Part shown: in pieces, positions 43,124 to 52,026 of the stretch
Position numbering within the stretch: the first letter of the stretch is position 1
Layout: each line of letters opens with the position of its first letter
Source: Alterisphingorhabdus sp051668705
Lineage (GTDB): Bacteria > Pseudomonadota > Alphaproteobacteria > Sphingomonadales > Sphingomonadaceae
Length of the DNA stretch: 64,000 nucleotides
Direction: 5' to 3'
Assembly (NCBI RefSeq): GCF_051668705.1
Contig: NZ_CP196351.1
Coordinates: 558,001 to 622,000, forward strand
Notes under the pieces: model-generated
The model's input: the letters and a program-made list of their open reading frames with translations, nothing else
Database searches by the model: none
Told to the model about the DNA's origin: nothing
Made by a program: the position numbers and the translations under genes

Positions 43124-43171
43124 TAGTTTATTGTTAATGACTGCCGGAAGCGGCAATTGGGGATAAAGCAA

Positions 43172-44062
43172 ATGTCTGGTGCTAAAAATCACGATTATCA
43201 TATTCTTCCGCCAAGCGCGTGGCCACTGGTTGGTTCACTGACCGCTGGTTTGATGGCCATGGGCGGCATCATGTGGATGAACGCGCCTGTACTGGGCGAA
43301 TATGGTGCATGGGTGTTTTATGCCGGCCTTGCTGGCGTATTGTTCACCTTTTACAGCTGGTGGTCAGATGTTATCCGTGAAGCGCATTCCGGTGATCACA
43401 CCCCTGTAGTGCAGCTGCACCTGCGCTATGGCATGATCTTGTTCATCGCTTCAGAAGTTATGTTTTTTGTCGGCTGGTTCTGGGCATGGTTTGATTATTC
43501 GCTATTTCCGCAACCCTTGGAATTCCTCTCTGCCGCAGAAAATGGCGGCGAAGCGCTGGTCGAAAATCTGATCGGTAAAGAGGGAGCAGAGGCTCTGGTA
43601 CAATGGCCACCTGCTGGCGTTGAAGTGCTGAATGCTTTTGAATTGCCTTTGCTTAACACTCTGATTTTGCTGCTTTCTGGTACAACCGTTACTTGGGCGC
43701 ACCATTCATTGCTGCACGGCGATCGCGATGGACTGATCAAAGGTCTCTGGATCACCATTTTGCTCGGCATCCTGTTCTCTTTCGTACAGGCCTATGAATA
43801 TAGCGTCGCGCCGTTCCCATTTGGTGTGACCAACTACGGTTCAGCATTTTACATGGCGACAGGCTTTCACGGTTTCCACGTTTTGATCGGCACCATCTTT
43901 TTGATGGTCTGTCTGGGCCGCGCTTATGCGGGTCACTTCACCCCTAAACAGCATTTCGGTTTTGAAGCAGCCGCTTGGTATTGGCACTTTGTCGACGTCG
44001 TATGGTTGTTCCTTTTTGCGGTTGTTTATGTCTGGGGTGGCTGGGGCGCACCGGTCCACTGA
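43172..44062 (+). CDS. ctaE: Cytochrome c oxidase subunit III
   Basis: 296 residues from the ATG at 43172. Seven membrane helices; 'HILPPSAWPLVGSLTAG' at the N-terminus, 'FIASEVMFFVGWFWAWFDYS' near 93, and 'ATGFHGFHVLIGTIFL' near 230. The insertion around 125-155 (Glu/Ala-rich) is normal in alphaproteobacteria. It stabilises subunit I and proton uptake. Confidence 0.98.
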   Translation: MSGAKNHDYHILPPSAWPLVGSLTAGLMAMGGIMWMNAPVLGEYGAWVFYAGLAGVLFTFYSWWSDVIREAHSGDHTPVVQLHLRYGMILFIASEVMFFVGWFWAWFDYSLFPQPLEFLSAAENGGEALVENLIGKEGAEALVQWPPAGVEVLNAFELPLLNTLILLLSGTTVTWAHHSLLHGDRDGLIKGLWITILLGILFSFVQAYEYSVAPFPFGVTNYGSAFYMATGFHGFHVLIGTIFLMVCLGRAYAGHFTPKQHFGFEAAAWYWHFVDVVWLFLFAVVYVWGGWGAPVH

Positions 44063-44120
44063 TCGGTTCACTCACCTTAGCGATACTGCACATTGTGATT
44101 GTGGCGGGGCATTGATCTAG

Positions 44121-44525
44121 ATGCCCGCGCCGCAAGACACTGGTAAAATATCCAAACCGCCGCATTTGCTTATTCAGGCAAAGCGGGCCTTGTGTCCGCA
44201 ATGCGGCAATTCAAGCATGTTTACAGGTTGGATTGCGTTTCGCCACATATGCCCTTCATGCGGCCTAAATTATGACCGCTATAATGTTGGCGATGGTCCT
44301 GCTGCATTTCTGACCCTTATCATCGGTGCAATTGTCTGCGCACTGGCTCTGGCTCTGGAATTTACAGTGTTCCCGCCATTTTGGGTGCATGTGCTGATCT
44401 GGCCAATTGTCATCACCTTATTGGTGATTGGGCTGTTACGATTATCCAAGGCTGCATTGCTGATTGAGGAACATCGCAAATCTTTCCGAGAGGGCCGTTT
44501 GGCAGCAACGGAAGATGATTTATAA
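44121..44525 (+). CDS. DUF983 membrane protein
   Basis: 134 residues. Two CxxC pairs (LCPQCG, ICPSCG), about 25 residues apart and flanking 'MFTGWIAF', form a likely zinc or redox site. Two membrane helices follow (~60-80, 85-105). DUF983 genes sit in many oxidase operons, and an assembly role is assumed but not proven. It lies between ctaE and SURF1. Confidence 0.9.
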   Translation: MPAPQDTGKISKPPHLLIQAKRALCPQCGNSSMFTGWIAFRHICPSCGLNYDRYNVGDGPAAFLTLIIGAIVCALALALEFTVFPPFWVHVLIWPIVITLLVIGLLRLSKAALLIEEHRKSFREGRLAATEDDL

Positions 44526-44537
44526 GGTGCATGACAG

Positions 44538-45125
44538 GTGATAAAACGGCTTCCCATTATTCCTACCATTCTGGTCGCGGCTTGTGTTGCTGTGATGATT
44601 GCTTTGGGTATCTGGCAAATGGGCCGTGCAGAGGAGAAAGCAGCCTTAATTGCGCAATATAGCCAAGTGGACGGTCTGGAAGCGATTGACTGGCCCATCG
44701 TGCCTGATGCAGATAACCCGCCGCTTTACCGTGCCTCCGCTTTTGATTGTTTAGAGGTGACAGATTGGCGCCAAACCAGTGGTCGCAGCGGCGATGATGC
44801 ACCCGGTCTGGTGCATGTTGCGACGTGCCGATTGGATGATGCAGGCAAAACTGCGCAATTTGTCGCTGGATGGAGCAAAGCTCCGCTTACGCCCGATTGG
44901 GTTGGCGGCAAGGTGAGCGGCATTATTGCGCCTGATGGCGGCGCAATCATTCGTTTGGTAACCGCTAAAGGCGTTGGCGGGTTGAGTGATGTCGCGGCAC
45001 CGTCGCCCGAAGACCTGCCCAATAATCATCTGGCTTATGCGGTCCAATGGTTTCTGTTCGCAGCTATAGCGACAATTATTTACCTGCTCGCAGTGCGTGG
45101 TCGTATACGCCGCCGCTTGCGCTAA
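44538..45125 (+). CDS. SURF1-family oxidase biogenesis protein
   Basis: 195 residues, shorter than typical ~230-250. The two terminal membrane helices of SURF1 are present (~8-26 and ~168-187), with 'LGIWQMGRAEEKAALI' and the C-terminal 'NNHLAYAVQWFLFA'. It helps insert haem a into subunit I. The start is GTG. The periplasmic domain looks trimmed but not broken. Confidence 0.92.
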   Translation: MIKRLPIIPTILVAACVAVMIALGIWQMGRAEEKAALIAQYSQVDGLEAIDWPIVPDADNPPLYRASAFDCLEVTDWRQTSGRSGDDAPGLVHVATCRLDDAGKTAQFVAGWSKAPLTPDWVGGKVSGIIAPDGGAIIRLVTAKGVGGLSDVAAPSPEDLPNNHLAYAVQWFLFAAIATIIYLLAVRGRIRRRLR

Positions 45126-45151
45126 ACGGCTGATACAGCTAACCGGTCAGC

Positions 45152-46564
45152 ATGGAATATATTAGCACCAGAGGCCAATCAGAGGGCCAGAGTTTCCGCG
45201 ATGTAACCCTTGCTGGTCTGGGCAGTGATGGCGGGCTTTATGTGCCAAAAAACTGGCCGCGATTCGACATGGAAACCATCGCAAGCTGGGCTGGTCTGCC
45301 TTATGCTGATCTGGCCTGCCGCATCATGCAGCCTTTCATTGGCGATAGTTTGACCGATGCGCAGCTGAAATCGCTCTGCGATGCAGCTTATGGCGGCTTT
45401 TCCCATGACGCTGTTGCGCCATTGGTGCAAATTGACCAGCAACATTGGTTGTTAGAACTTTTCCATGGCCCGACATTGGCTTTTAAAGACGTCGCCTTGC
45501 AATTGCTCGGCGGTCTGTTCGAAGAATTTATGCAGGGCAGCGGCAAACGCCTTACAATAATTGGCGCGACTTCCGGTGATACTGGCTCAGCGGCAATTCA
45601 CGCCGTTGCTGGCCGCGCAGCCGCAGAGATATTCATGCTCCATCCATCGGGGCGTATCTCCGATGTTCAGCGGCGACAGATGACAACGGTACTGGCCCCG
45701 AATGTGCACAATATCGCCATTGAGGGCAGTTTTGATGATGCGCAGGCCATGGTCAAGCGCATGTTTAATGACCCGCATGTCAATAATGCTGTGCATGTGT
45801 CTGCGGTGAATTCCATCAATTGGGCGCGGTTGATGGCGCAGATCGTCTATTATTTTGCTGCTGCATTGCAGTTGGGCGGGCCGCATCGCAAAATTGCGTT
45901 TTCTGTGCCGACGGGCAATTTTGGTGATGTCTTTGCTGGTTATGTTGCGCACAAAATGGGCCTGCCGATTGAGCGGTTGATTGTGGCGACCAATCGCAAT
46001 GATATTTTGGATCGTGCAATTAGCAGCGGTGACTATTCCCGCTCAGCGCTGGAACCAACGGCCGCTCCAAGCATGGATATTCAGGTCAGCTCCAATTTTG
46101 AGCGCTTGCTATTTGATATGGTTGAGCAAGACAGCACACGTCTGGCGGATATGATGCAGGGATTTGAAGCCACCAACAGATTGACCATCGATAGTGATAT
46201 TCGGGAGCGGATCACCGCTTTGTTTAGCAGTGCGGCTGTGCAGCATGATGATTTGGCACGCACAATTGATTGGGCGTACCGCGCATCGGGTGAATTGCTG
46301 GACCCGCACACAGCCATTGGCCTGGCGGCAGCGCGCGATGCACAAATCGATACGTCTGTTCCGCTCGTAACGCTGGCTACGGCGCATCCCGCAAAATTCC
46401 CAGATGCGGTAGAACGGGCATGTGGCATACGTCCGGTTCTGCCGGGCCGCATTGGCGATTTGTTTGACCGGCAGGAAAAGTTCAAAGAGCTACCGGGCGA
46501 TTATGACGCGGTGGCCGCCTATATATTGGCACAGGCAAATTCTGACCTGTCTCAGGCGGGTTAA
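45152..46564 (+). CDS. thrC: Threonine synthase
   Basis: 470 residues. 'YISTRGQSEGQSFRDVTLAG' is the N-terminus of the bacterial ThrC class, with the PLP lysine in 'GPTLAFKDVALQLLG' near 110 and 'IGATSGDTGSAAIHA' binding phosphate. It makes threonine from O-phosphohomoserine. It starts 26 bases after SURF1, at the end of the oxidase operon, a conserved arrangement in sphingomonads. Confidence 0.98.
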   Translation: MEYISTRGQSEGQSFRDVTLAGLGSDGGLYVPKNWPRFDMETIASWAGLPYADLACRIMQPFIGDSLTDAQLKSLCDAAYGGFSHDAVAPLVQIDQQHWLLELFHGPTLAFKDVALQLLGGLFEEFMQGSGKRLTIIGATSGDTGSAAIHAVAGRAAAEIFMLHPSGRISDVQRRQMTTVLAPNVHNIAIEGSFDDAQAMVKRMFNDPHVNNAVHVSAVNSINWARLMAQIVYYFAAALQLGGPHRKIAFSVPTGNFGDVFAGYVAHKMGLPIERLIVATNRNDILDRAISSGDYSRSALEPTAAPSMDIQVSSNFERLLFDMVEQDSTRLADMMQGFEATNRLTIDSDIRERITALFSSAAVQHDDLARTIDWAYRASGELLDPHTAIGLAAARDAQIDTSVPLVTLATAHPAKFPDAVERACGIRPVLPGRIGDLFDRQEKFKELPGDYDAVAAYILAQANSDLSQAG

Positions 46565-46568
46565 CACC

Positions 46569-47468
46569 ATGTCTGATGCTCTGGCCGTTACTGGTCCTGA
46601 ACTGATCACTATGATCAGCCAGCCAAGGGCTGATTATACTTTGGTCGATAGCGGGCATGGCCGCAAATATGAACGCTATGGCGATTATCATTTCATTCGC
46701 CCGGAGCCGCAAGCCATGTGGAGCCCCAGACTGGATGACTGGCCCGCAGATGGTGAGTTTATTCCCGCATCCGATGAAGATGGCGGCGGACGCTGGCAAT
46801 TGCGCGATGAGACTTTGCGCGAGGGCTGGATTGCCAATTGGAATGGTGAAGTGGATTTTCAGGCAAAGTGTACACCCTTTCGGCACTTGGCCTATTTTCC
46901 GGATATGGACCCGGTGTGGCGCTGGATGCGGCAATGTGTCGCGGATCATGCGCAGCCGCAACTGATGAATCTGTTCGGCTATACCGGTGTCGGCACTTTG
47001 GCGATGGCGGCAAGCGGGGCGCATATGGTGCATGTCGATGCATCAAAAAAGTCCGTCGCGCAGGCCCGTGAAAATTCGGATATTGCCGGCCTGTCAGATA
47101 AGCCTGTGCGCTGGATTATTGAGGATGCCGGCAAGTTTGCCGCCCGTGAGGTCCGGCGGGGCAGGCGCTATGACGGCATCATTCTCGATCCGCCAAAATT
47201 TGGCCGCGGACCCGGTGGTGAACGGTGGCAGCTTGAGGAAAACCTGCCTGATCTGTTGGCTGATTGCAGGCAGCTTTTGGATGAACAATCGCGATTTCTT
47301 TTCTTAACTGTCTATGCCGTGCGTATGTCTGCCATTGCGCTGCACGCACTTTTGACAGAATATTTTTCTGATCTGCCCGGTAAGATTGAGGTTGGCGAAT
47401 TGGCTGTTGCCGAGGAAACCGGCCGCCTGCTATTGCCCACCGCATTATTTGCTCGCTGGTCTGCCTGA
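46569..47468 (+). CDS. Class I SAM-dependent methyltransferase (RlmI-like)
   Basis: 299 residues from the ATG four bases after thrC. SAM motif I is 'NLFGYTGVGTLAMAASGA' near 136, an acidic residue follows in 'VHVDASKKSV', and the catalytic motif is DPPKFGRG near 203. This fits the RlmI/RlmK group that methylates C5 of cytosine in 23S rRNA, but the N-terminal PUA domain is replaced by a different ~110-residue region. Target RNA unknown. Confidence 0.88.
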   Translation: MSDALAVTGPELITMISQPRADYTLVDSGHGRKYERYGDYHFIRPEPQAMWSPRLDDWPADGEFIPASDEDGGGRWQLRDETLREGWIANWNGEVDFQAKCTPFRHLAYFPDMDPVWRWMRQCVADHAQPQLMNLFGYTGVGTLAMAASGAHMVHVDASKKSVAQARENSDIAGLSDKPVRWIIEDAGKFAAREVRRGRRYDGIILDPPKFGRGPGGERWQLEENLPDLLADCRQLLDEQSRFLFLTVYAVRMSAIALHALLTEYFSDLPGKIEVGELAVAEETGRLLLPTALFARWSA

Positions 47469-47498
47469 ACAGGTCCGGCTTTTTGAGATTGAACCATT

Positions 47499-47882
47499 AT
47501 GCCCTTAAACCCTAACGACCTACTGATATTGGAGGTCTTGGACCTTGAAGTGCCTGTTTTGACAGGTATTTATTCAGAAGAGACCAAGCTGCCACAGCCG
47601 TTACGGATCAGTATTCGTGTCGAGTTGGATATGGCCGATCATTATGCGCCCGACACGCCGCTAAGTGCGTCCAAGAATTATATGGACCTTAAAGAGGCTG
47701 CATCTACGGCCTTGCCTGAAGGATTGCATTTCACACTTATCGAAGCGGTGGCAGAGCATATTATCGCGACATTGTTCAAGCAGGATGCACGCATATTGGC
47801 GGCGGAAATCAAGATTGTGAAACTGGCAATTGCTGAAGATGATGAGCAGATCGGTATCACTATGACGAGACGGCGCCGGTGA
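47499..47882 (+). CDS. folB: Dihydroneopterin aldolase (FolB-like)
   Basis: 127 residues of the tunnelling fold. 'TGIYSEETKLPQPLRISIRV' matches the FolB start (IGVxxxExxxxQxLxVD); Glu near 26-27 would bind the pterin and Lys near 106 is the likely catalytic residue. It makes 6-hydroxymethyl-dihydropterin in folate synthesis. It overlaps the SDR gene by four bases, which supports a shared pterin pathway. Confidence 0.85.
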   Translation: MPLNPNDLLILEVLDLEVPVLTGIYSEETKLPQPLRISIRVELDMADHYAPDTPLSASKNYMDLKEAASTALPEGLHFTLIEAVAEHIIATLFKQDARILAAEIKIVKLAIAEDDEQIGITMTRRRR

Positions 47883-48658
47883 AGCCATTATCGCCTCATA
47901 CCAAAATTGCCTTGATAACTGGAGGTTGCCGCCGTGTAGGTGCTGCGATTTCTGGTCACTTGGCACGGCAGGGATGGGCATTGGCGCTGCATGGACATAG
48001 CGATACACAGCCGGAAGACAGTTTGGCGCGCATTCTGGAGAGTGAAGAAACGCCCTATGCCGGTTTCAAGGCAGACCTGCTGGATGCACAGGCAACAAGT
48101 GTATTGGTGGCAGATGTTGCCCAACATTTTGGGCGTGCGCCGGACTTGATCGTCAATAATGCGTCATTATTTGAAGATGATGCGATTGACACATTAAGCG
48201 CTGAAGCGATGGAAGCGCATTGGCGTATTCATGTCCTTGCGCCAACATTATTAACCCAAGCGCTGTTCAAGCAGCTTGCGCCCGGGCAACAGGCAAATAT
48301 TGTTCATATCGTCGATCAGCGGGTGCGCAATCCGCATGGCGATCAGCTTTCCTATACATTGTCCAAACAGGCCATGGCCGAGACCATCCGCACGCTTGCC
48401 AGAGCATGTGCGCCGCAATTGCGCGTAAATGGTGTTGCGCCTGGCATGACATTGGAAACAGAGGATTATGCCGCTGGGCAGATGGACGCTATTGCCGATA
48501 TGATGCCGCTCAAGCGGAACTCAACGCCTGAGGATATCGCTACTGCTGTTGCCTATATTGCAGGTGCTAAGGCCATGACTGGCCAGCTATTATATATTGA
48601 TGGCGGGGCACATCTGGAAAGCTATCAGCAGGATTTTGTCCATCTCGCAGGCGAATAG
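47879..48658 (+). CDS. Short-chain dehydrogenase, pteridine-reductase-like (FolM/PTR1 type)
   Basis: 259 residues, GTG start. 'TGGCRRVGAAI' replaces the usual TGxxxGxG with the TGxxxR(I/V)G form seen in FolM and PTR1. NNAS is near 91-94, and the catalytic pair is in SYTLSKQAM (YxxxK). 'VDQRVRNPHGDQ' also resembles PTR1-type enzymes. It probably reduces dihydropteridines (dihydrofolate or dihydromonapterin) with NADPH. Overlap with folB supports this. Confidence 0.87.
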   Translation: MKPLSPHTKIALITGGCRRVGAAISGHLARQGWALALHGHSDTQPEDSLARILESEETPYAGFKADLLDAQATSVLVADVAQHFGRAPDLIVNNASLFEDDAIDTLSAEAMEAHWRIHVLAPTLLTQALFKQLAPGQQANIVHIVDQRVRNPHGDQLSYTLSKQAMAETIRTLARACAPQLRVNGVAPGMTLETEDYAAGQMDAIADMMPLKRNSTPEDIATAVAYIAGAKAMTGQLLYIDGGAHLESYQQDFVHLAGE

Positions 48659-48720
48659 ACTGACGGCCTAGCCACCGCACCAATTTCTTCGCAGGTGCAA
48701 AAATATCACCACCTCTTTGT

Positions 48721-48745
48721 GGAACCATTGCCCAACACAGGCGTA
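48721..48745 (+). promoter_or_regulatory. Candidate EcfG-type promoter of the fasciclin lipoprotein gene
   Basis: GGAAC (48721-48725), 16 bases, CGTA (48742-48745), 45 bases before the ATG. The -35 is perfect and the -10 has three of four consensus bases (CGTT). It would place the gene in the general stress regulon. Confidence 0.6.
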
Positions 48746-48789
48746 GACAGAGCGGTTCATATATCGGACCAAGAGGAAGGAAATGAATA

Positions 48790-49374
48790 ATGCGTATTAC
48801 AAAATCTCTCGCCATTGTCCCCGCTTTGGCACTGACCCTCACCGCTTGCGGCGAAGCCACTGAGGCCGAAGCCCCTGTAGATGGCGAAGGCACAGAAGAG
48901 GTAACCGACGAAGGTGCTGAACAAGCAACAGGCAATATTGTTGAAGTTGCATCTGCCAATTCAGACTTCTCAACACTTGTCACTGCCGTTGCTGCAGCTG
49001 ATCTGGTCGAGACATTGTCTGGCGATGGCCCGTTCACCGTGTTTGCACCCAATGATGCAGCATTTGCCAAATTGGGCGATGCGCTTGCTGAGCTGACCAA
49101 GCCGGAAGCGAAAGACACTTTGACCGGTATCCTGACATATCATGTGGTGTCTGGCGAAGTGAAAGCGGCTGACGTATTGAAATTGATCGAAGAAAATGGC
49201 GGCAAAGCGGAAATTACAACGGTCAATGGTGGTATTTTGACAGCATCACTGGACGGTGAAAATGTTGTTTTGACAGATGCCAATGGCGGCACGTCAACAA
49301 TATTGGCAACAGATGTTGCTGCAACCAATGGCGTCATCCACGTAATTGATACAGTGGTAACACCAGCTGGATAA
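48790..49374 (+). CDS. Fasciclin-domain lipoprotein
   Basis: 194 residues. The signal peptide ends LTAC (Cys20), followed by an acidic Glu/Asp/Gly linker (~22-48). One FAS1 domain (~50-192) carries 'GPFTVFAPNDAAFAKLG', 'YHVVSGEVKAADVL' and 'TNGVIHVIDTVVTP'. FAS1 proteins mediate adhesion or envelope contacts. AGGAAGG precedes the ATG. An EcfG-like promoter lies 45 bases upstream, so stress induction is likely. Confidence 0.94.
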   Translation: MRITKSLAIVPALALTLTACGEATEAEAPVDGEGTEEVTDEGAEQATGNIVEVASANSDFSTLVTAVAAADLVETLSGDGPFTVFAPNDAAFAKLGDALAELTKPEAKDTLTGILTYHVVSGEVKAADVLKLIEENGGKAEITTVNGGILTASLDGENVVLTDANGGTSTILATDVAATNGVIHVIDTVVTPAG

Positions 49375-49380
49375 TCCATA

Positions 49381-49431
49381 TCGCAAGAGAACCGGTCAAT
49401 GGTGCAGCAGGGCTATAGCCGGTTCTTGCGA
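49381..49431 (+). terminator. Hairpin 1 after the fasciclin gene
   Basis: TCGCAAG-AG-AACCGG (49381-49395) pairs with CCGGTTCTTGCGA (49419-49431): 13 bp with a 2-base bulge. An A+T-rich stretch follows. It is a likely terminator or 3' stabiliser. Confidence 0.65.
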
Positions 49432-49448
49432 AATAATATGATAACAGG

Positions 49449-49483
49449 CCTGATATTGACGTGCCCATCACGTTGATGTCAGG
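49449..49483. terminator. Hairpin 2, overlapping the end of the 2OG oxygenase gene
   Basis: CCTGATATTGACGTG (49449-49463) pairs with CACGTTGATGTCAGG (49469-49483) over 15 bp including three G-U pairs, with CTTTTA after it on the plus strand. Its right arm covers the last codon and stop of the minus-strand oxygenase gene. Confidence 0.7.
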
Positions 49484-50411
49484 CTTTTATCAATCCAATT
49501 TCTACCAAACGTTCGTGCAGATAGTCATCAGCCAAAATCGGTTCGGGGTAGCGATTGGGGTTATCTGCACTAATGCACTGGTCTAGCGTTTTGATGGGAA
49601 AATCTGACCGTAGGTGTAGAAAAAACGGCATGGAATAGCGGCTATGTCTGCTGCGTTCGGATGCGGGATTGATGACACGGTGCGTAGTTGATGGCAGGTG
49701 ATGATTGGTCAGCCGTTGCAACATGTCACCAACATTGATGACTAAGGCCCCTTCGGGGGGGCTGGCATCGATCCACTCATTTTCACGCGTCAGCAATTGC
49801 AGGCCAGCCTCTTCCGCGCCCAAAAGAAGCGTAATCAAATTGATATCTTCATGCGCCCCGGCACGAATGGCCCCTTCGGGCGCATCTATGATCGGCGGAT
49901 AATGCAGCAGGCGCAAAATGGAGTTACCATTATGGATGGCGCCATCGAACCAGTCGTCAGCCAAGCCAAGATAGAGCGCGATACGCGACAAAATGGTCGC
50001 ACCCACTTGGTCAAGTGCAGCATAGAGTGCACTTAACGTTCCGCGAAAGCCTTGCGGTGCATCGGGCCAGATATTGGGCGGCATGGTCGCAGCATCGGGG
50101 TCATTTGGCGCGACATCACGGCCAACATGCCAAAACTCTTTCAGATCATGAACTTTGGCATCTTTGGCTATCTCCCGCCCAAAAGGGATATAGCCGCGCT
50201 GATTGCCCACCACCTTATCGGCATAAAGACGTTTTTCCGCTTCATCCTGTGCAAAAAAGGCCTGCGTCATCGCCCATCCGCGTGACACCAGATCAGGGTC
50301 CAACCCATGATCCGTCACCAGAGCAAAACCTGTTTGTTGAAAGCTCTTGCCTATAGCTTGGGCAAATTCGTCTGCTGGCTGGGCCAGAGATAATATAGGC
50401 AATTGGGTCAT
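49479..50411 (-). CDS. 2-Oxoglutarate-Fe(II) oxygenase, isopenicillin-N-synthase-like
   Basis: 310 residues, DIOX_N plus 2OG-FeII_Oxy layout. The iron facial triad is His187, Asp189 (AHEDIN) and His244 (TTHRV); Arg258 and Ser260 (RYS) hold the co-substrate. 'DHGLDPDL' and 'QRGYIPFGRE' are typical of the family. Similar bacterial enzymes hydroxylate or oxidise small molecules; the substrate is unknown. It diverges from the EVE gene. Confidence 0.9.
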   Translation of the reverse strand: MTQLPILSLAQPADEFAQAIGKSFQQTGFALVTDHGLDPDLVSRGWAMTQAFFAQDEAEKRLYADKVVGNQRGYIPFGREIAKDAKVHDLKEFWHVGRDVAPNDPDAATMPPNIWPDAPQGFRGTLSALYAALDQVGATILSRIALYLGLADDWFDGAIHNGNSILRLLHYPPIIDAPEGAIRAGAHEDINLITLLLGAEEAGLQLLTRENEWIDASPPEGALVINVGDMLQRLTNHHLPSTTHRVINPASERSRHSRYSMPFFLHLRSDFPIKTLDQCISADNPNRYPEPILADDYLHERLVEIGLIKA

Positions 50412-50492
50412 GACATGTTCCTAGGAATAAGGCTATACCGCCGCTTTAGTAGCAATACACAGTATAGATATTTGGAAAGGCGAAAGAAAGCG

Positions 50493-50921
50493 ATGAGTGA
50501 TGGAAAAAACTATTGGCTCATGAAATCAGAGCCCGATGAATATGGCTGGGATGATCTTATCGCCGAAGGTGAAGGTATATGGGATGGCGTAAAAAACGCG
50601 CAGGCCAGCAACAATATGAAGGCCATGACGCTGGGCGATCAGATATTTTTCTATCATTCACGTCAGGGTCTGGAAATTGTGGGGATTATGGAAGTCAGTG
50701 CTACGGCGATGCCAGACCCATTTGATGAAACCGGTCGCTGGATAGCCGTTAAGGTTAAGCCTGTGCGCAAGTTGGACAATGCTGTGACGCTAAAGGCCAT
50801 GAAGCAGAATCCAAAACTCTCTGACCTAGCAATTATAAGGCAAACGCGTCTCTCTGTTGCGCCAGTGACACACGATCAATGGGCAGAGATATTGTCCATG
50901 TCCGCCAACAGTCAGTCATAA
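50493..50921 (+). CDS. EVE-domain protein
   Basis: 142 residues from the ATG at 50493. 'YWLMKSEPDEYGWDDLIAEG' opens the EVE (PUA-like) domain, and 'WDGVKNAQASNNMKAMTLGD' and 'FFYHSRQGLEIVGIMEV' follow. EVE domains read modified bases in DNA or RNA; in proteobacteria the stand-alone form resembles thymocyte nuclear protein 1. Its stop overlaps the glutaminase start by one base. Confidence 0.93.
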   Translation: MSDGKNYWLMKSEPDEYGWDDLIAEGEGIWDGVKNAQASNNMKAMTLGDQIFFYHSRQGLEIVGIMEVSATAMPDPFDETGRWIAVKVKPVRKLDNAVTLKAMKQNPKLSDLAIIRQTRLSVAPVTHDQWAEILSMSANSQS

Positions 50922-51871
50922 TGACAGATAGTCCAGACTGGCCAAACATCATGCAGGCCGTGCATCACAGTGCCAAGCCGCATTTTGGCTCTGGCAAGGT
51001 TGCGGACTATATCCCTGCACTGGCCTGCATAGACCCGCATAAATTTGGCATGACTGTCGCGCTGGGCAATGGAGAAATGCATTGTATCGGTGATACGGAT
51101 GAGGCGTTTTCGATGCAGAGTATATCGAAAATATTCACGCTGGCATTGGCGCTGCAAATTTATGGCGATGACCTCTGGAAGCGGGTTGGGAGAGAACCAA
51201 GCGGTTCAGCCTTTAACTCCATTGTTCAATTGGAGAGCGAAAAGGGCATTCCGCGCAACCCATTGATAAATGCAGGAGCGATAGTGACGACCAACCATCT
51301 GGTGCAGCATTATAGTGAGAATAGCGCGCATCCACAAGGTGCTGTTGGGCAGTTGCTGGCTTTGCTGCAGGATCAAGCGGGGGATAAGAGCATAGCAGTT
51401 GATGAAGCGGTCGCTTTGTCAGAAAGTGAGACGGGTTCCCGCAATCGTTCACTGGCGCATTTCATGTCGGGTTTTGGCGTTGTGCAGGGTGATATTGAAA
51501 GGACGCTATCAAGCTATTTCCGCCAATGCGCGGTTGCCATTAGCTGCCGGCAATTGGCGCGCGCAGCGCTGTTTCTGGCTTTTGACGGCTGTGATCCGGT
51601 CAGCGGCAAGCGTGTGCTTAGCTCGCGGCGCTGTCGCAGGATTAACGCCGTGATGATGATGAGCGGCCATTATGATAATAGCGGCGACTTTGCATATCGC
51701 ATTGGTTTGCCCGGAAAATCCGGTGTCGGTGGCGGTATATTGGTGGTTGCGCCAGGCTATGGAACAGTTGCGACATGGTCACCGGGATTGAATGAGGCAG
51801 GCACCTCAATGGTCGGCGCCATCGCATTGGAGGAGCTGGTGCGGAAGACAGGTTGGTCGATATTCGTTTAA
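50921..51871 (+). CDS. glsA: Glutaminase
   Basis: 316 residues, serine-dependent beta-lactamase-like glutaminase. Ser67 and Lys70 form the SxxK site in 'MQSISKIFTL'. 'NPLINAGAIV' and 'ESETGSRNRSLAHFM' bind glutamine, and 'GLPGKSGVGGGI' is the oxyanion/KSG block. It hydrolyses glutamine to glutamate and ammonia. Coupled to the EVE gene by TAATG. Confidence 0.97.
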   Translation: MTDSPDWPNIMQAVHHSAKPHFGSGKVADYIPALACIDPHKFGMTVALGNGEMHCIGDTDEAFSMQSISKIFTLALALQIYGDDLWKRVGREPSGSAFNSIVQLESEKGIPRNPLINAGAIVTTNHLVQHYSENSAHPQGAVGQLLALLQDQAGDKSIAVDEAVALSESETGSRNRSLAHFMSGFGVVQGDIERTLSSYFRQCAVAISCRQLARAALFLAFDGCDPVSGKRVLSSRRCRRINAVMMMSGHYDNSGDFAYRIGLPGKSGVGGGILVVAPGYGTVATWSPGLNEAGTSMVGAIALEELVRKTGWSIFV

Positions 51872-51909
51872 CTGCCTAAACTCTTTTAATTTATTTGAAT
51901 AAATTTTAA

Positions 51910-51938
51910 TTGTTTGTTTGGATAAATTGCATTATATA
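51910..51938 (+). promoter_or_regulatory. Sigma-70-type promoter of the NYN gene
   Basis: TTGTTT (51910-51915), 17 bases, TATATA (51933-51938), in strongly A+T-rich DNA and 88 bases before the NYN start. A perfect A+T dyad AATTTATT-TG-AATAAATT lies at 51888-51905. Confidence 0.6.
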
Positions 51939-52026
51939 CTTCATATCCGCCCCTCGAAATTAGGTTCACTCAATCATTCAGAGTGTTACCGAAATCTTGG
52001 GGCTTTTTGGTTTTGGGAGAGCCAAA

